DNA of 64,000 nucleotides from Sweltsa coloradensis (Eukaryota; Arthropoda; Insecta; Plecoptera; Chloroperlidae), in the NCBI GenBank assembly GCA_024449915.1, contig JAMZAV010001054.1, positions 62,001 to 126,000 of the forward strand, in the 5' to 3' direction. A program made the translations under genes and the position numbers. Shown here one piece after another: positions 36,300 through 48,813 of this stretch. Every line of letters starts with the position of its first letter. Within the stretch, counting starts at the first letter, position 1. The notes under the pieces are model-generated. The model was not told the DNA's origin and did not search any database. It saw only the letters and a program-made list of their open reading frames with translations.

Positions 36300-36832
36300 A
36301 AATCGCACTTTACCACTTTTTCTACTTTTGAAACTGAAAATTCCATAAAATCGACTATTCTGCAAAAATCTTTAAATCGCATTTTTAATATCATTCAATT
36401 TTACTATTTGCATTGTTTTGTTTGTTGGAACTACTTAAAAAATGTTATTCTATACTAGCAATAACAAAATGAAGTTGGATGAAAATCATAGTTAAATAGC
36501 GTACGATCCACTGAAAATGCTCAGCCTTCAACGTTTATGTACTCAAATGTGCAATAATCCGTATTTTTATATGTTGTCCATGAGTAAGTTTTATAAATCC
36601 TAATAATGTATAAAAACATAGCGCTAACTGACCAAAATAATTTGTGAACTTATGCTTGAATCACATTTTAGTAAAATTATTTACACTATTTTCTCCATAT
36701 ATGCATTTTTTAACAATGAAATCATATGACTATTAGAAATTGGTTATAAACAATAATTAAAACATACAATTACCTACAAATCGGTGTAAGAAAAAAATAA
36801 ATCGGTTAACTGTGTCACGGGCTATGTACATT
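36300..36832. mobile_element. Older piggyBac-like MITE copy
   Basis: It resembles 37000-37477 in the same orientation (GAACTACTTAAAAAAT, CTGAAAATGCTC, CGGTGTAAGAAA). Its degraded right end touches the TTAA at 36833-36836, which is also the left target site of the next element. Its left end is unclear. Confidence 0.45.
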
Positions 36833-36836
36833 TTAA

Positions 36837-37477
36837 CCCATCTGCACCCGTAAGCGGACTAGTCCGCGAATCATAGCCTGGCCACGGAGCCATAAGCGGA
36901 CTGGTCCGCATTTACGCGCGCTGCCATTCAAACTAGTAGTATCAGCTCCATCGGCAATTTTGTACTTTTTGCATTTCCCGCATCAAGATATGACATCTAG
37001 GTGTACTTTGTCCTAACGGCAAAACTACTTAAATGACTTTTAACGACGTAATTCCCAACCTGTTACTGCATTTTAAGTCAATTCGATTATATCAATGCGT
37101 TTTGTCTGGGAACTACTTAAAAAATAATTTTTGATGTTCATTGAACAAAAGAAGATGGATGATCAAGTTAATAGTGTAATGATCCTGAAAATGCTCGTGC
37201 TCAAGTTATGTGCCAAAGTGAAATAAGCGATGTAAGATGTGCTCGAGTAGTTGTATAAATCGAATGAATGTGATGAACAAGGGTACTCGTAGCCAAATAA
37301 TTATTGACTTATGTTGATCATTTGATAGTCATAGCTATTAAATTTCTCCATAATAATAATTGTTGAACAATGAATGTATTACTATTTGAATTGTACTAAC
37401 CATCTGCAAACATTATCATGAGCAAAATGCGCGGTGTAAGAAATGAACGCGTAGCGTTGGGCACGGTGCGGATGGTT
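36837..37477. mobile_element. piggyBac-like MITE (641 bp) in TTAA
   Basis: TTAA lies at 36833-36836 and 37478-37481. The ends are CCCATCTGCACCCG and the near-complement GCACGGTGCGGATGG. Just inside the left end is a perfect 14-bp palindrome, GCGGACTAGTCCGC (36854-36867), with an imperfect second copy at 36895. TTAA targets are the hallmark of piggyBac. No transposase is present. Confidence 0.65.
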
Positions 37478-37732
37478 TTAAGACAGTACCGACTAAGCTT
37501 TTCAATGATCGCACATCCAAAAACAAAATGGCTGCTAAAAAAAACGTATACCACAATTTGAAGTGACATCCTCCCTAAAGATGTTTCAAAATGTGCATAC
37601 TACCATGTGGTCAAGTCAGATTTGAGATGTTAAGTGGGTTGAGCCAATTTCGTTAATATCGGTCCTACAGGAATTAGCTCTTGGACTATAAAGACAACAA
37701 GGAAAAGGTGACTGACATTGATAAAATCTTAC

Positions 37733-37871
37733 TCTGAAGGCGATCATGTTGTATGCCTGCAATTGTTTCCTCCTGTATTCGCCTTTCCTGTGAAATCTTT
37801 TGATCTATGGTCTGAAGATGTTCCTCCAATATCTCTTCTTCGTCTCTTTGGATTGTTTCCATTTGCTGGAC
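37733..37871 (-). CDS. TBC1D31: TBC1D31 exon, start of coiled coil
   Basis: 139 bases: 46 codons plus one base, AAAG acceptor, GTAAGA donor. VQQMETIQRDEEEILEEHLQ... to IQHDRLQ is a continuous charged helix just after the TBC domain, as in the family. Confidence 0.88.
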
Positions 37872-37931
37872 CTTTTAAAGTAAAACACACCACATAACAC
37901 ATGAAGTCAACCATTTTGAATACTATGCTTA

Positions 37932-38397
37932 TTGGATGAGTGTAGCGAAGATTCCATTTAACTACACTGGAGAAAAAAAATCCGGAATGTTTTCCTTTTT
38001 TTTCTGTTTGTATTATTGTGTGTTTGTTAACACGATTCCGGCTAAACCGATACTCCAATTGGGATGAAATTTTATGGAGGCCTTCCAAATCTCTGAACTT
38101 AGAACTGCCACATTTTTTAGCGCAATCGAAAAATTATTTCTCATGAAAATCGCAATTTTACGATTTTTTTTTATTTTAAAAACATTTCGTCGATTTATAA
38201 CACCTACATGCTTTATCTGATTGTAATGATTTTTTCACAGAACCTTAAGTTTATGAATTAATATATATTCGTGTTAAATTTGAGCGTAAACAAAAAAAAT
38301 TATTTCTCATAAAAATCGCAATTTTACACTTTTTTGTTTTTAAAAAATTACGCTCATCCAACAACGTTCCTGAAAAAGCATTTGCGAAGCTTCCTAG
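37932..38397 (+). mobile_element. Helentron-like element, type B (466 bp)
   Basis: It starts TTGGATGAGTGTAGCGAAG. Near the 3' end is the inverted box TTACGCTCATCCAACAACG, and it ends CTTCCTAG at 38397, followed by T. It lies 43 bp from a TBC1D31 exon. Confidence 0.7.
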
Positions 38398-38439
38398 TTT
38401 TAGATTATAATATGTATTATGTATAAAGCTGATACTCAC

Positions 38440-38619
38440 ATGATTATCGACTATAAACTTCGGGTACATATTGAATGCAGGATAGATTCCTTTCTCGAGT
38501 GGTGAAAAATCTTTGAGGTACTGCCGAGGATGGATATCGTCTTTCGTCTTATCACCAAGATAATATGCCTTGGAGAGTAATTTCTTCATGTCTACTGAAT
38601 TTTGGTTGTGGTAAAAGAA
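38440..38619 (-). CDS. TBC1D31: TBC1D31 exon, end of TBC domain
   Basis: 180 bases, 60 codons, phase 0 both sides, TTACAG acceptor and GTGAGT donor. It begins FFYHNQNSVDMKKLLSKAYY and ends FNMYPKFIVDNH. 'YP.FN.YPKFIVD' is a strong TBC1D31 signature at the end of the TBC region. Confidence 0.93.
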
Positions 38620-39930
38620 CTGTAATCAGAAAGTTTCAATTGTACTTTGCAGTTTCATACTTATAAAATTATTTAGTTATCACCTAGGCATAGCCTACGC
38701 CTAGGCATTCAGCAGAGATGCCTGATAACTTAAGTACTAGTACGTATCGGGTCTTTTGGGGAATCTGGCATAAACAATTTTAAGTTAAATACCAATAGGG
38801 AACTAGCCTTGGTCTCAAATTCATGTTTTTCATTTTTTATTATTTTATAGAACATAGTTAGCCTAAATAAACTTCACAATTGAAAGATATTTTTTTTAAA
38901 TCATCCGTGGTAACTACGAGGGTACAAAGTTATAGGGTTTTGAACCCCCGCACAAACGCTCGTTGTTGGTTCAAGTGCGTTACGTAGCTTTCAACATGCT
39001 CTTCGTTGTAGTTTGTATTTATCAAGAAATAAATACTACAACAACAGCTCGACGAGCGGCCGTGCGCGGCAGCGAAGCCTAGAGGCAATCCAGTGGACCG
39101 TGCTCATCAATAATCGGACTATTTTGACAATGACAACACGAACGATGACAAAGATGACGACCATGACTTAAGAACCCCGTGATTTTGACAGTGCGTCTAC
39201 CCGACCTTGACTAGAAAGCGATTTATTTCTCATTGGTGGGAAAGAGCCCCGGTTATTTCTCTATGGGAAAGAATTTGTAGGTTTATGGTCTGGCGTAGTC
39301 GTACAGTCATCCAAGGCTGCGCTAGGCTAGGCCCTACGCCCTAGGCTGTGTCTTTGCCAGCTAGGTTAGGTAAACCAGTTCTATAAAATTGGTGCTCAAC
39401 CGGGTTACCTGGACAAATTCAATATTAAAAACAGTGAAATTCATAACTATGGCACTAGGTTTAATGATCAATTGGCTGTGGAGAGACAAAGCAAGGTTGA
39501 GTCAATGAACTCTGTATTCTCCTTTGTTAATCAGTTTTTATAACTGAATAGGATAGACGTTAAATAAATAAATAAATATAAATAAATAAATAAAATAGAG
39601 GTATTAGACTGTTTAATTTTATGAAAAAATGTGTAAGAGGCGAAGTTTTTAAGCCAAATAATGGCATTGCTACCTCAACTCTAATTTTAATGTTTAAGAT
39701 AGATTGCAGTAAGTATTTTTATAACAATAGAGATTTTAAATTTTAAGATGGGTAGAAATTGATAGTTCTAATGAGAGAGGATAATGTCGCCTGATGCGAT
39801 TTGTTATGTGAAAGATGTAGACTATTGTTGTATTGTATTACATGTTGTACTAAGCAGTTTTGCTAATAAAATAAATACTACTACTAGGGCTAGGCCGAGG
39901 CATTTCCTGTATCCTTAGCCTAGTTTTTAC
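38620..39930 (-). other. TBC1D31 intron
   Basis: No gene. An (AATAAAT)n tract lies at about 39564-39597, probably the tail of a retroposed element. Confidence 0.4.
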
Positions 39931-39932
39931 TG

Positions 39933-40322
39933 TAGGGGTGTGCGATTCCTGATTTTTGAATTCGAGTCGAGTCCGAGTCCTAAAAATTACTCGTCTTAAG
40001 TAGGCGTACACAGTACCTTCCGCAAATGTTGATACAAACATTATATTGACATATTTTTATTATTTGTGCCAAAAAAGGTCAAAACTTCCAAGAAGAATAC
40101 AAATTTGTATCAAAAGACTGAGGTTACTATTATGACTAATCAGAGTTGGTAAGGTAGTGCCCAAAATAGATAACGATTTTTACGTTTCTACACTCGCCCC
40201 CGGGGCCGCGACCCGGCACCTCCACCAAAATCGTAAAAAAAAAAAAAAAAAAAAATTGAGACTCGATTTCGAATCCCAATTACCCGACTCGACTCGAAAT
40301 TTCGGGTACTCGCACACCCCTA
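39933..40322. mobile_element. MITE with TAGGGGTGTGCGA ends
   Basis: The left end TAGGGGTGTGCGA and the right end TCGCACACCCCTA-like sequence are inverted, with GACTCGACTCG/CGAGTCGAGTC inside each end. A 21-A run sits at 40235-40255. The style suggests hAT, but the 8-bp duplication is not clear. Confidence 0.65.
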
Positions 40323-40324
40323 GT

Positions 40325-42075
40325 TTTTAGGTTAACTATAGGGCCGGCCTTTCGGTAACCTAGAATAGAAATTCTCGTCATAATTTTCATTGATGTTGGG
40401 TAGGGCTTTAAATTTTATATTTAAATATGCGCCTAGACCTGGGCGTAGTGATAGGCCTACCTCGGCCCTAGGTCCTAAGGGCCTAGGTCTACCAAGAGGG
40501 CAAAGGCTACCACTGTAGAAACACCGGAGAAGATCATTTTATACACGTGCCAAAAGAACCAAACGACAAACAGGCGAAAAAAATTGTTCAAAGCTGCAAC
40601 ACGAGAATGTTTCGAGGAGGACGCCCCTCTACAAATTCATTCTGCTGTTGTGAAGACCACTTTGATGCAAGTAAATATTATTAATTGGTATACTAGCTTT
40701 TTAATTCACAAGTGAATTTCCTATAAGCTTCTGTTAGGCTCCGGCCAAATATTCTCGCAGCAAAATTTGCCTTGAGATTATAAGCCTAGGGCCCTAACGT
40801 AAGAGGCGTTTTCTCGCATGGGAGAATGTCACAAATTCAAAATTTTTAACTACATATTTGGAATATTTCCCCGCGAGAAAATAAGTTATGTATAGGTCCT
40901 AGGCTTATAATAATCCCGAGGTAAATTAGAAGCTCATAGGAAACTAACCTGCAAAATAAAAAAGTAGTAGGTAGACCAATTAATATCATTTACTTACACC
41001 AAAGTGGTATTCACAACGGTAAAGTGAATTTGCAGCGGTAGGCTAGGCCAGACTCCTTGACATTATTATTATTGTTTTCCATATTATTTTTTCTCGTCTT
41101 GTTGCGTTTAACCATTATTTTCACCTGTTTTTTTTTTGCACATATATTAAATACTTTCTCCGGTGCTTTTCGAGTGGTGTTTAAACACATTGGTACCTTA
41201 CACCTTTTATAAAGTGTCATTTCTTTTAAAATCAATCAAAAGGATCATTGAGAAACGATAGCACGAATGACAGCAGGCGCAGTGACGGCACACGGCAGCT
41301 GTCTGCTAGGATTTTTGACCCACCGCCGACTGGATGGTAGAATATCTACCATTATATCTAGATAGCGGTGCGTCTTTGGGTCAGCGCTAGGCTGCATTCA
41401 GCAGTCTGACGTCACACTACTTTTCGAATTGTCTTTTGGTTGGAAGCCAGATTCAAATTTCCTTGTTAAATATTGAGAAAAGTATTAACCTTAGACAAAA
41501 AAAACTTTTATGTTATTTTTTTTTAGATGTTATCTTTAACATTTGATTTCTGGAATGAAAGCTAGTTCCTTATTGCTGGTTGACTATTACTCGTTCATTG
41601 GTGGCATTGTTGTAAGAACTGGTTCAAAGTCACTTTAGATAAAGTCCCCCACAGAAAACCAGTTTTAAAGAGAGGGTACACTCTCAACACTAATGTTAGT
41701 TTAGTTTAACTGCCCATGAAAGACTTAAAAAATTATGAAAGAAAGACAAGGTGTCTACTTTTTTGGTTACAACACAAATCCCCTGACTTTTCCCAAATTT
41801 TCCATATTAAAAACCGTATTTTTCAAGTCTGCAAATTGCCAAATTTTTCTGACTATGAAAAGAGCACTCCACAGAACATTATGATTTTATTTATTTTCTA
41901 TTTAATTGTTTAAAAATAAAATACATTAAACAAAATTACACAATAATATAAAACAATAAGTGTGTGTGTGTGTGTGTTGGCAGTGATGGCACATCACATG
42001 GCTTTTTGCCAGCCCTTGCTAAAATATTACTATATTTTATAATTACAGTCTAAAAGGGGTATTCCTTGTAACTAC
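40325..42075 (-). other. TBC1D31 intron
   Basis: No gene. It includes a (TG)n tract at 41958-41975 and a short diverged SINE-like phrase at about 41645. Confidence 0.4.
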
Positions 42076-42389
42076 CTCAAAATCATCAATAGTCCGACAA
42101 GTCTTCAAGGCTCCACGAGAGATAATGTTGTAGGCAACAACAACCATAAGGAGAAACGACGGCTCGTTGGAGAGAACGTGGTCCCAAAGCCGCAGCCACT
42201 CGGCGGGTGACAAGACCTCAGACAAGGCGTTCTCGAGCAATGGCCAAGCGTACGTCTGCGAAGTCATGCCCATCTCGTAGAAATATTCAACCAGCTCGGG
42301 GTCGTGTTCCGACAGCACATTCTCGATCATAGCCAGAATGTTCACCGGAGGGAACGGGTAATACTCGAACCAATGTTGACACCAGTTCA
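42076..42389 (-). CDS. TBC1D31: TBC1D31 exon, TBC domain core
   Basis: 314 bases: two completing a Val codon, then 104 codons, phase 0 out. NWCQHWFEYYPFPPVNILAM through QTYAWPLLENALSEVLSPAE to RTIDDFE is the most conserved TBC1D31 block. TBC domains usually stimulate Rab GTPases. The family's Arg- and Gln-finger status was not checked residue by residue. In vertebrates the protein is a centriolar-satellite scaffold. Confidence 0.95.
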
Positions 42390-42474
42390 CTGAAAGGAAA
42401 GAATGTCTAGTTTATTTTTAAAACATTTAGTGCTATGATGAATGACATTCAAAATGTTCAATATCATGTCTCAC

Positions 42475-42608
42475 CTAGTATTGTGATTACAGCTTCAAAA
42501 CAAATAAAAGGATCATTCTGAAAAACTCTCACAAACGGAAATACCAGCAAAGGAAGGTATTTTACTTCTCCAAATAGTGGTGACCAATGAGCTAGACATG
42601 AGAGTAAT
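42475..42608 (-). CDS. TBC1D31: TBC1D31 exon, TBC domain
   Basis: 134 bases: one base completing Arg, 44 codons, one base out. LLSCLAHWSPLFGEVKYLPL... to CFEAVITIL. The TTTTCAG acceptor and GTGAGA donor are clean. Confidence 0.92.
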
Positions 42609-44344
<1,736 letters not shown>

Positions 44345-44565
44345 CTTTTAAGATTTTTTAGGAGGGCTTTATTCTCCAAAGGATAATTTTCCTCCAAACG
44401 CATGTAAGTTGGATGGCAGTCGCGGTTCACAAAACCTACATAGGCAGACTGATTGTGGGGCAGTAGTAAAATAGTTTTCCATATGAGAGCTCGGTAGGAT
44501 TCAGGATATTCACCAAACTCTTTCAGAATTGGTTTCAATCGTGGTAGATCTAACGTTTCTTTAAT
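44345..44565 (-). CDS. TBC1D31: TBC1D31 exon, start of TBC domain
   Basis: 221 bases, phase 0 in, two bases out. IKETLDLPRLKPILKEFGEY is followed by PESYRALIWKTILLLPHNQS, which matches the family's 'GEYP..YR..IW...L.LP.N..A' block and opens the TBC fold. Confidence 0.93.
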
Positions 44566-44679
44566 CTAAAAAAAGTTAAATTCATTAATTAAATTTGTTT
44601 GCATTACTCAGTCATACTAGATATATAATTTATATTTGTATGTACAATAAAACATGAATCATTATTATTCCACATTTAC

Positions 44680-44939
44680 CTGCTGATGAATGAAGGCCAA
44701 ATGATCCTGAGAAGAGTGACGCTGTTTTCGAGCCGGCTGAAGGCTAGTCTCATCCTTGTGCTCGCAAACATTGCTAGTTGTAGCAGGATCTGGTTTTGTC
44801 TCGACTTTTTCTATTGTAAACGCAGGCGAGTCCAGTGGTTTTTTAACTGCTACTAGCATTACACTATTGTAGATGTTAACTTCACCAGTTTGTAGAATAC
44901 ATGCTACATATTTCCCATTGCTACTGCATGTAAACTTTG
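44680..44939 (-). CDS. TBC1D31: TBC1D31 exon, last WD strand and linker
   Basis: 260 bases: two completing Ser, 86 codons. KFTCSSNGKYVACILQTGEV is a WD40 strand pair ('S..GKY.A......G...IY'). From VMLVAVKKPLD on it is a low-conservation polar linker to HQQ, as expected between the WD and TBC parts. Confidence 0.9.
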
Positions 44940-45118
44940 CTGTAAATTAAAGTCCTCATGAATGGACAGTTTCAATTTCAATTATTTGATTGGGTTTGCG
45001 TAGTGGAAGGAGGCACATATATTATGTTTATTTTATTTGATATATTTGACTACCAGAACATACTATTAGATTTATTCAATTGCAAGCCCATATACAATGC
45101 AAGCCTGATTAAAAGGGT

Positions 45119-45274
45119 ACTCTTTCGGTTGGTATGGACAGTTTTTTTTATGTGTACCTACAAAACCTTTAACGTCGCTATTTTAAATCTAAAGTACCTA
45201 CAAAACCTTTAACGTCGCTATTTTAAATCAAAAGTACCTACTAATCAAAAACTGTCCATACCAACCGAAAGAGT
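45119..45274. mobile_element. 156-bp MITE with internal tandem duplication
   Basis: Perfect terminal inverted repeats start ACTCTTTCGGTTGGTATGGA and run about 28 bp. Inside, a 39- to 40-bp unit (GTACCTACAAAACCTTTAAC...) is repeated twice in tandem. Confidence 0.8.
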
Positions 45275-45489
45275 TCCATTAAAAGTTCATCCAAAACCAA
45301 AGTTAGAATATACAAATAATAATAAATATGTTCATTGATATACATTTTTACACATTTTGAACATCACTTTTCAAATTTTTATTTACTTTCCGCCTGTAAA
45401 TTACAAACCATCTAATGTAACATTGAACACTGAAAAGTTAGCATCCTAACTCATATAATTTTCCACTACACTGGTGTTAGATAGGATCC

Positions 45490-46440
45490 AACAGCTTCCC
45501 TTCGAAAAGTGATGGTGGCTGTTGAGTTTATTGAAAAATATAGCAACACAAACATACAAAACAGAAAAATACGAGACGTTTCGACACAAGGTCTTGTTCA
45601 CTCAAGAGAGAAAGAAAAATGGTAACTGATTGCAACAATCAAAAAACAAAACAAAAAACAAAAAGGTGGCTAAAAATATAAACAAAGTCAGAGAATATGG
45701 ACAAATTTACAAGGCGCTGTAGGTGGGTGTGGCTGTGACAGGTAGGGGATGAGTCTAGACTCTAGCGGATATTCAGGTTAGGTGGCAGTCTGGATTGGGT
45801 AATCCACTGATGTGCTAACTCCCATCTTCTGAGTTCCCCTGGCTTGCAGCTGGCAGGAAGTGCTTTAACCACTCTGGTTGTGTAGCACTTGTTAAAGTCC
45901 AAGTTGTGGGATGCTGCGTGACGAGCCACTGGTTTGTCCATTGTCCCGTTTTTTGTGTCTTGCCTGTGTCCATTCATGCGAGACCTGAGCGTGTTCTTGG
46001 TTAGGCCTACATACTCGGCAGGACACTGGTTGCATTTGAGCTGGTATACCAGATTGCTGGTTTTGCAAGTGTTATATTGCCGAATGGGGTATGTCCTGCC
46101 TGTGGCCTGAGCACTGAAGGTGGTGGAGGGTTGGTGTATTTGGCAGGTCAAGCAGCCATTGCCACCTTGGCAAGGGTAGGATCCAGTTGGTTCATTAGTT
46201 TGCGCATCCTTTTCACGGCAGTCTCTCTTAACGACTAGGTCCGCGATGTTGGGGGGGCGTCTGAAAGTCACTCTTGGCAGGGTCTTGACCAGGTTCTGGG
46301 TTTTGGTAGATGACATCAGTATAATATGTAGGCTGCTCTTCAAAATGACGTTGAGTGCCTGAAGTCCTGGGTGCCACTGAGTGACCAGAGGTATGATGTC
46401 ATTGGGTGGAGAGGTGGTCTGTTTGACTGGTCTATTTATT
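45490..46440 (-). pseudogene. Penelope-like element, 3' part (left, - strand)
   Basis: On the - strand an open frame runs from about 46440 through LVTQWHPGLQALNVILKSSL and RPPNIADLVVKRDC to NLVYQLKCNQCPAEYVGLTK (the GIY-YIG core), then RMNGHRQD and the end LPPNLNIR. The reverse transcriptase is missing (5' truncation). The last ~270 bp are a 3' tail. It is head-to-head with the next entry; arms 45490-46298 and 46446-47267 are nearly identical. Confidence 0.88.
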
Positions 46441-46445
46441 AATTT

Positions 46446-47267
46446 CAGAACCTGGTCAAGACCCTACTAAGAGTGACTTTCAGACGCCCTCCCAACATCG
46501 CGGACCTAGTCGTTAAGAGAGACTGCCGTGAAAAGGATGCACAAACTAATGAACCAACTGGATCCTACCCTTGCCAAGGTGGCAATGGCTGCTTGACCTG
46601 CCAAATACATTAACCCTCCACCACCTTCAGTGCTCAGGCCACAGGCAGGACATACCCCATTCGGCAATATAACACTTGCAAAACCAGCAATCTGGTATAC
46701 CAGCTCAAATGCAACCAGTGTCCTGCCGAGTATGTAGGCCTAACCAAGAACACGCTCAGGTCTCGCATGAATGGACACAGGCAAGACACAAAAAACGGGA
46801 CAATGGACAAACCAGTGGCTCGTCACGCAGCATCCCACAACTTGGACTTTAACAAGTGCTACACAACTAGAGTGGTTAAAGCACTTCCTGCCAGCTGCAA
46901 GCCAGGGGAACTCAGAAGATGGGAGTTAGCACATCAGTGGATTACCCAATCCAGACTGCCACCTAACCTGAATATCCGCTAGAGTCTAAACTCCTCCCCT
47001 ACCTGTCACAGCCACACCCACCTACAGCGCCTTGTAAATTTGTCCATATTCTCTGACTTAGTTTATATTTTTAGCCACCTTTTTGTTTTTTGTTTTGTTT
47101 TTTGATTGTTGCAATCAGTTACCATTTTCCTTTCTCTCTTGAGTGAACAAGACCTTGTGTCGAAACGTCTCGTATTTTTCTGTTTTGTATATAATATGTT
47201 TGTGTTGCTAGGCCTATATTTTTCAATAAACTCAACAGCCACCATCACTTTTCGAAGGGAAGCTGTT
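46446..47267 (+). pseudogene. Penelope-like element, 3' part (right, + strand)
   Basis: Same sequence as the left copy, opposite strand, truncated slightly further. An in-frame TAA at about 46610 replaces a Gln codon, so only the last 71 residues of the GIY-YIG region stay open. It ends with the same tail and GAAGGGAAGCTG as the left copy's outer end. Confidence 0.88.
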
Positions 47268-47465
47268 TCTACATAACCTCATATAATTTTCCGCTTTTTT
47301 CGTAACAGGTTTGATATTGATACACGCATAATATAGGACCTAAAATATCTATAAGTTTGCCATCGATTCCAAGCCGAGGCATTTTTATGAACACTGTACC
47401 GACCAGTAAATATGTCAAGTTTTAAGTTTGCAATCGGGCGATCGGGCAATACGGCAACTAGGTTT

Positions 47466-47633
47466 GTAGGGTGGAAAGTCACAACACAGCACAACCAGTG
47501 AGGGGGCTTCCCTCCTAGACTCTGGTGCTTGGGCGACAAAAGAACCATGTCTTACCCTGGATTTGAACCAAGACCCGTGGCAACGAGAGAGGCTGCCCTA
47601 CTAATTGTGACTGGGATTCGAAAACGAAAGGAA
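47466..47633 (-). mobile_element. tRNA-like unit, second copy
   Basis: Near-identical to 35706-35885. On the - strand, box A TAGTAGGGCAG and box B TTGGTTCAAATCC. Here it is head-to-head with the ribozyme unit, whereas at 35 kb the two are in tandem. Confidence 0.65.
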
Positions 47634-47664
47634 ACAATCTAGTACAAATTGCAAGCTCCTATCG

Positions 47665-48167
47665 TTAACCTTTTCTCTTAGAATGAATGAAGAGGCACCC
47701 TTGCCCAGCAACAGCAGGAGGGGCAGCTTTTCTCTTGTTGCCAAGGGTCCTGGTTCGAATCCAGGGTAAGTCATGGATTTCTTGTCTCCCAAGCACCAGA
47801 GTTGGGAGGGAAGCCCCCTTACTGTCTGTGCTGACTGTGTGCCCCAGTATGAATGGTGTGTGAAGTAACCTTGCTGATGATGACAACATGCTGCAGAATT
47901 TACTTCTTGCGTGGCCCTACCACAGGTTTGGTTATGTGTTGTGAGTTTCGTTTGCATGAGTTAGCTGATTTTTAGTGGCCACCATCCGCCTGATGAGTCC
48001 CAGAAGGACGAAACGCGTCGTGGATTAAGGTAACAAACAACTTTAAATTAGCTGCAGTTGTCATCAGCAGGTGAAAAGTTTTGTTGCCCCCCAGCCCTTC
48101 AGGCTGGGTTTTATGTTCTTTATGTTCTCTATGCTTTCCCAACCTGTCAACCCTTCTCCAATCATAC
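47665..48167 (+). mobile_element. Hammerhead-bearing SINE-like unit, copy 1
   Basis: About 500 bp: a tRNA-like head with B-box CCTGGTTCGAATCCAGG (about 47750), a middle with GCCCCAGTATGAATGGTGTG, the hammerhead, then a tail with a hairpin CAGCCC-TTCA-GGCTG, ending near CTTCTCCAATCAT. It is non-coding. A non-autonomous element with a pol III-type head and a ribozyme recalls the schistosome SINE-like hammerhead family. Movement by PLE enzymes is possible but unproven. Confidence 0.8.
47981..48031 (+). ncRNA. Type I hammerhead ribozyme, intact core
   Basis: Stem I is ATCCGC (47984-47989) with GTGGAT (48020-48025), one G-U pair, plus an outer ACC/GGT pairing. The core is CTGATGA at 47990-47996. 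Stem II is GTCC-CAGAA-GGAC at 47997-48009, then GAA at 48010-48012. Stem III is the self-complementary ACGCGT at 48013-48018, with cleavage predicted after C48019. All invariant core bases are present. The tiny stem III suggests activity as a dimer, as proposed for Penelope-type and retrozyme hammerheads. Confidence 0.92.
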
Positions 48168-48340
48168 TTATCTATGTGTTAATAGTTCAATTTTGAAAGG
48201 AACTTAGGAATGTGCCCTAGGAACTTTTTATTACAAGAACCAACACTGCTGCTAGGTATATGTATACAATTCCATTTTGCCAAGAGGTCTAGAAGCATAT
48301 TATGAACATCAAATAATAAAAAATTAATGAAAATACTTAC

Positions 48341-48437
48341 AGATTGAGCTGTTGGGTTGAATGATAGTAGTCAAAAAAAGAGATGTTTCAATATCAAGGA
48401 AGTGTACTGCACAGCTAGAAGACAGCACACCCAAAAT
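48341..48437 (-). CDS. TBC1D31: TBC1D31 exon, WD40 repeat
   Basis: 97 bases: 32 codons plus one base. ILGVLSSSCAVHFLDIETSL... to IQPNSSI. It matches the 'VLGVLSQDG...F.....' strand region of vertebrate WDR67. TTCTAG acceptor, GTAAGT donor. Confidence 0.9.
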
Positions 48438-48813
48438 CTAGAATGAAAGCAAATACCATAAATGAATGAAACTTATCTTTCTTCAAAGAACTCTTCTAAG
48501 ATAGCCATTACAAATAAATGTGATGTTGCTTGTCAGCAACTGTGGCTATGCTCAGTGGGGTATCCGGGGGGTGTGTGTGTTATGAGGTTAAACCCCCATG
48601 TGCCCCCCCCCCCCCACTTAAAAAAACGTGTGATAGAGAGTGGAAGGAAAGGACGATGGAATAGCTAAAAATGGACTTCAATTTGTTGCCAATGAATTTA
48701 GGCCCAATAGCCTAATAGGAACATATTTACTACCAGCCATCACTGTCTGACATAAGGATTATTTAATTGAAGGGGGAGAATTGTTGAAAGATATCCAGGA
48801 GCTATTAAATAAA

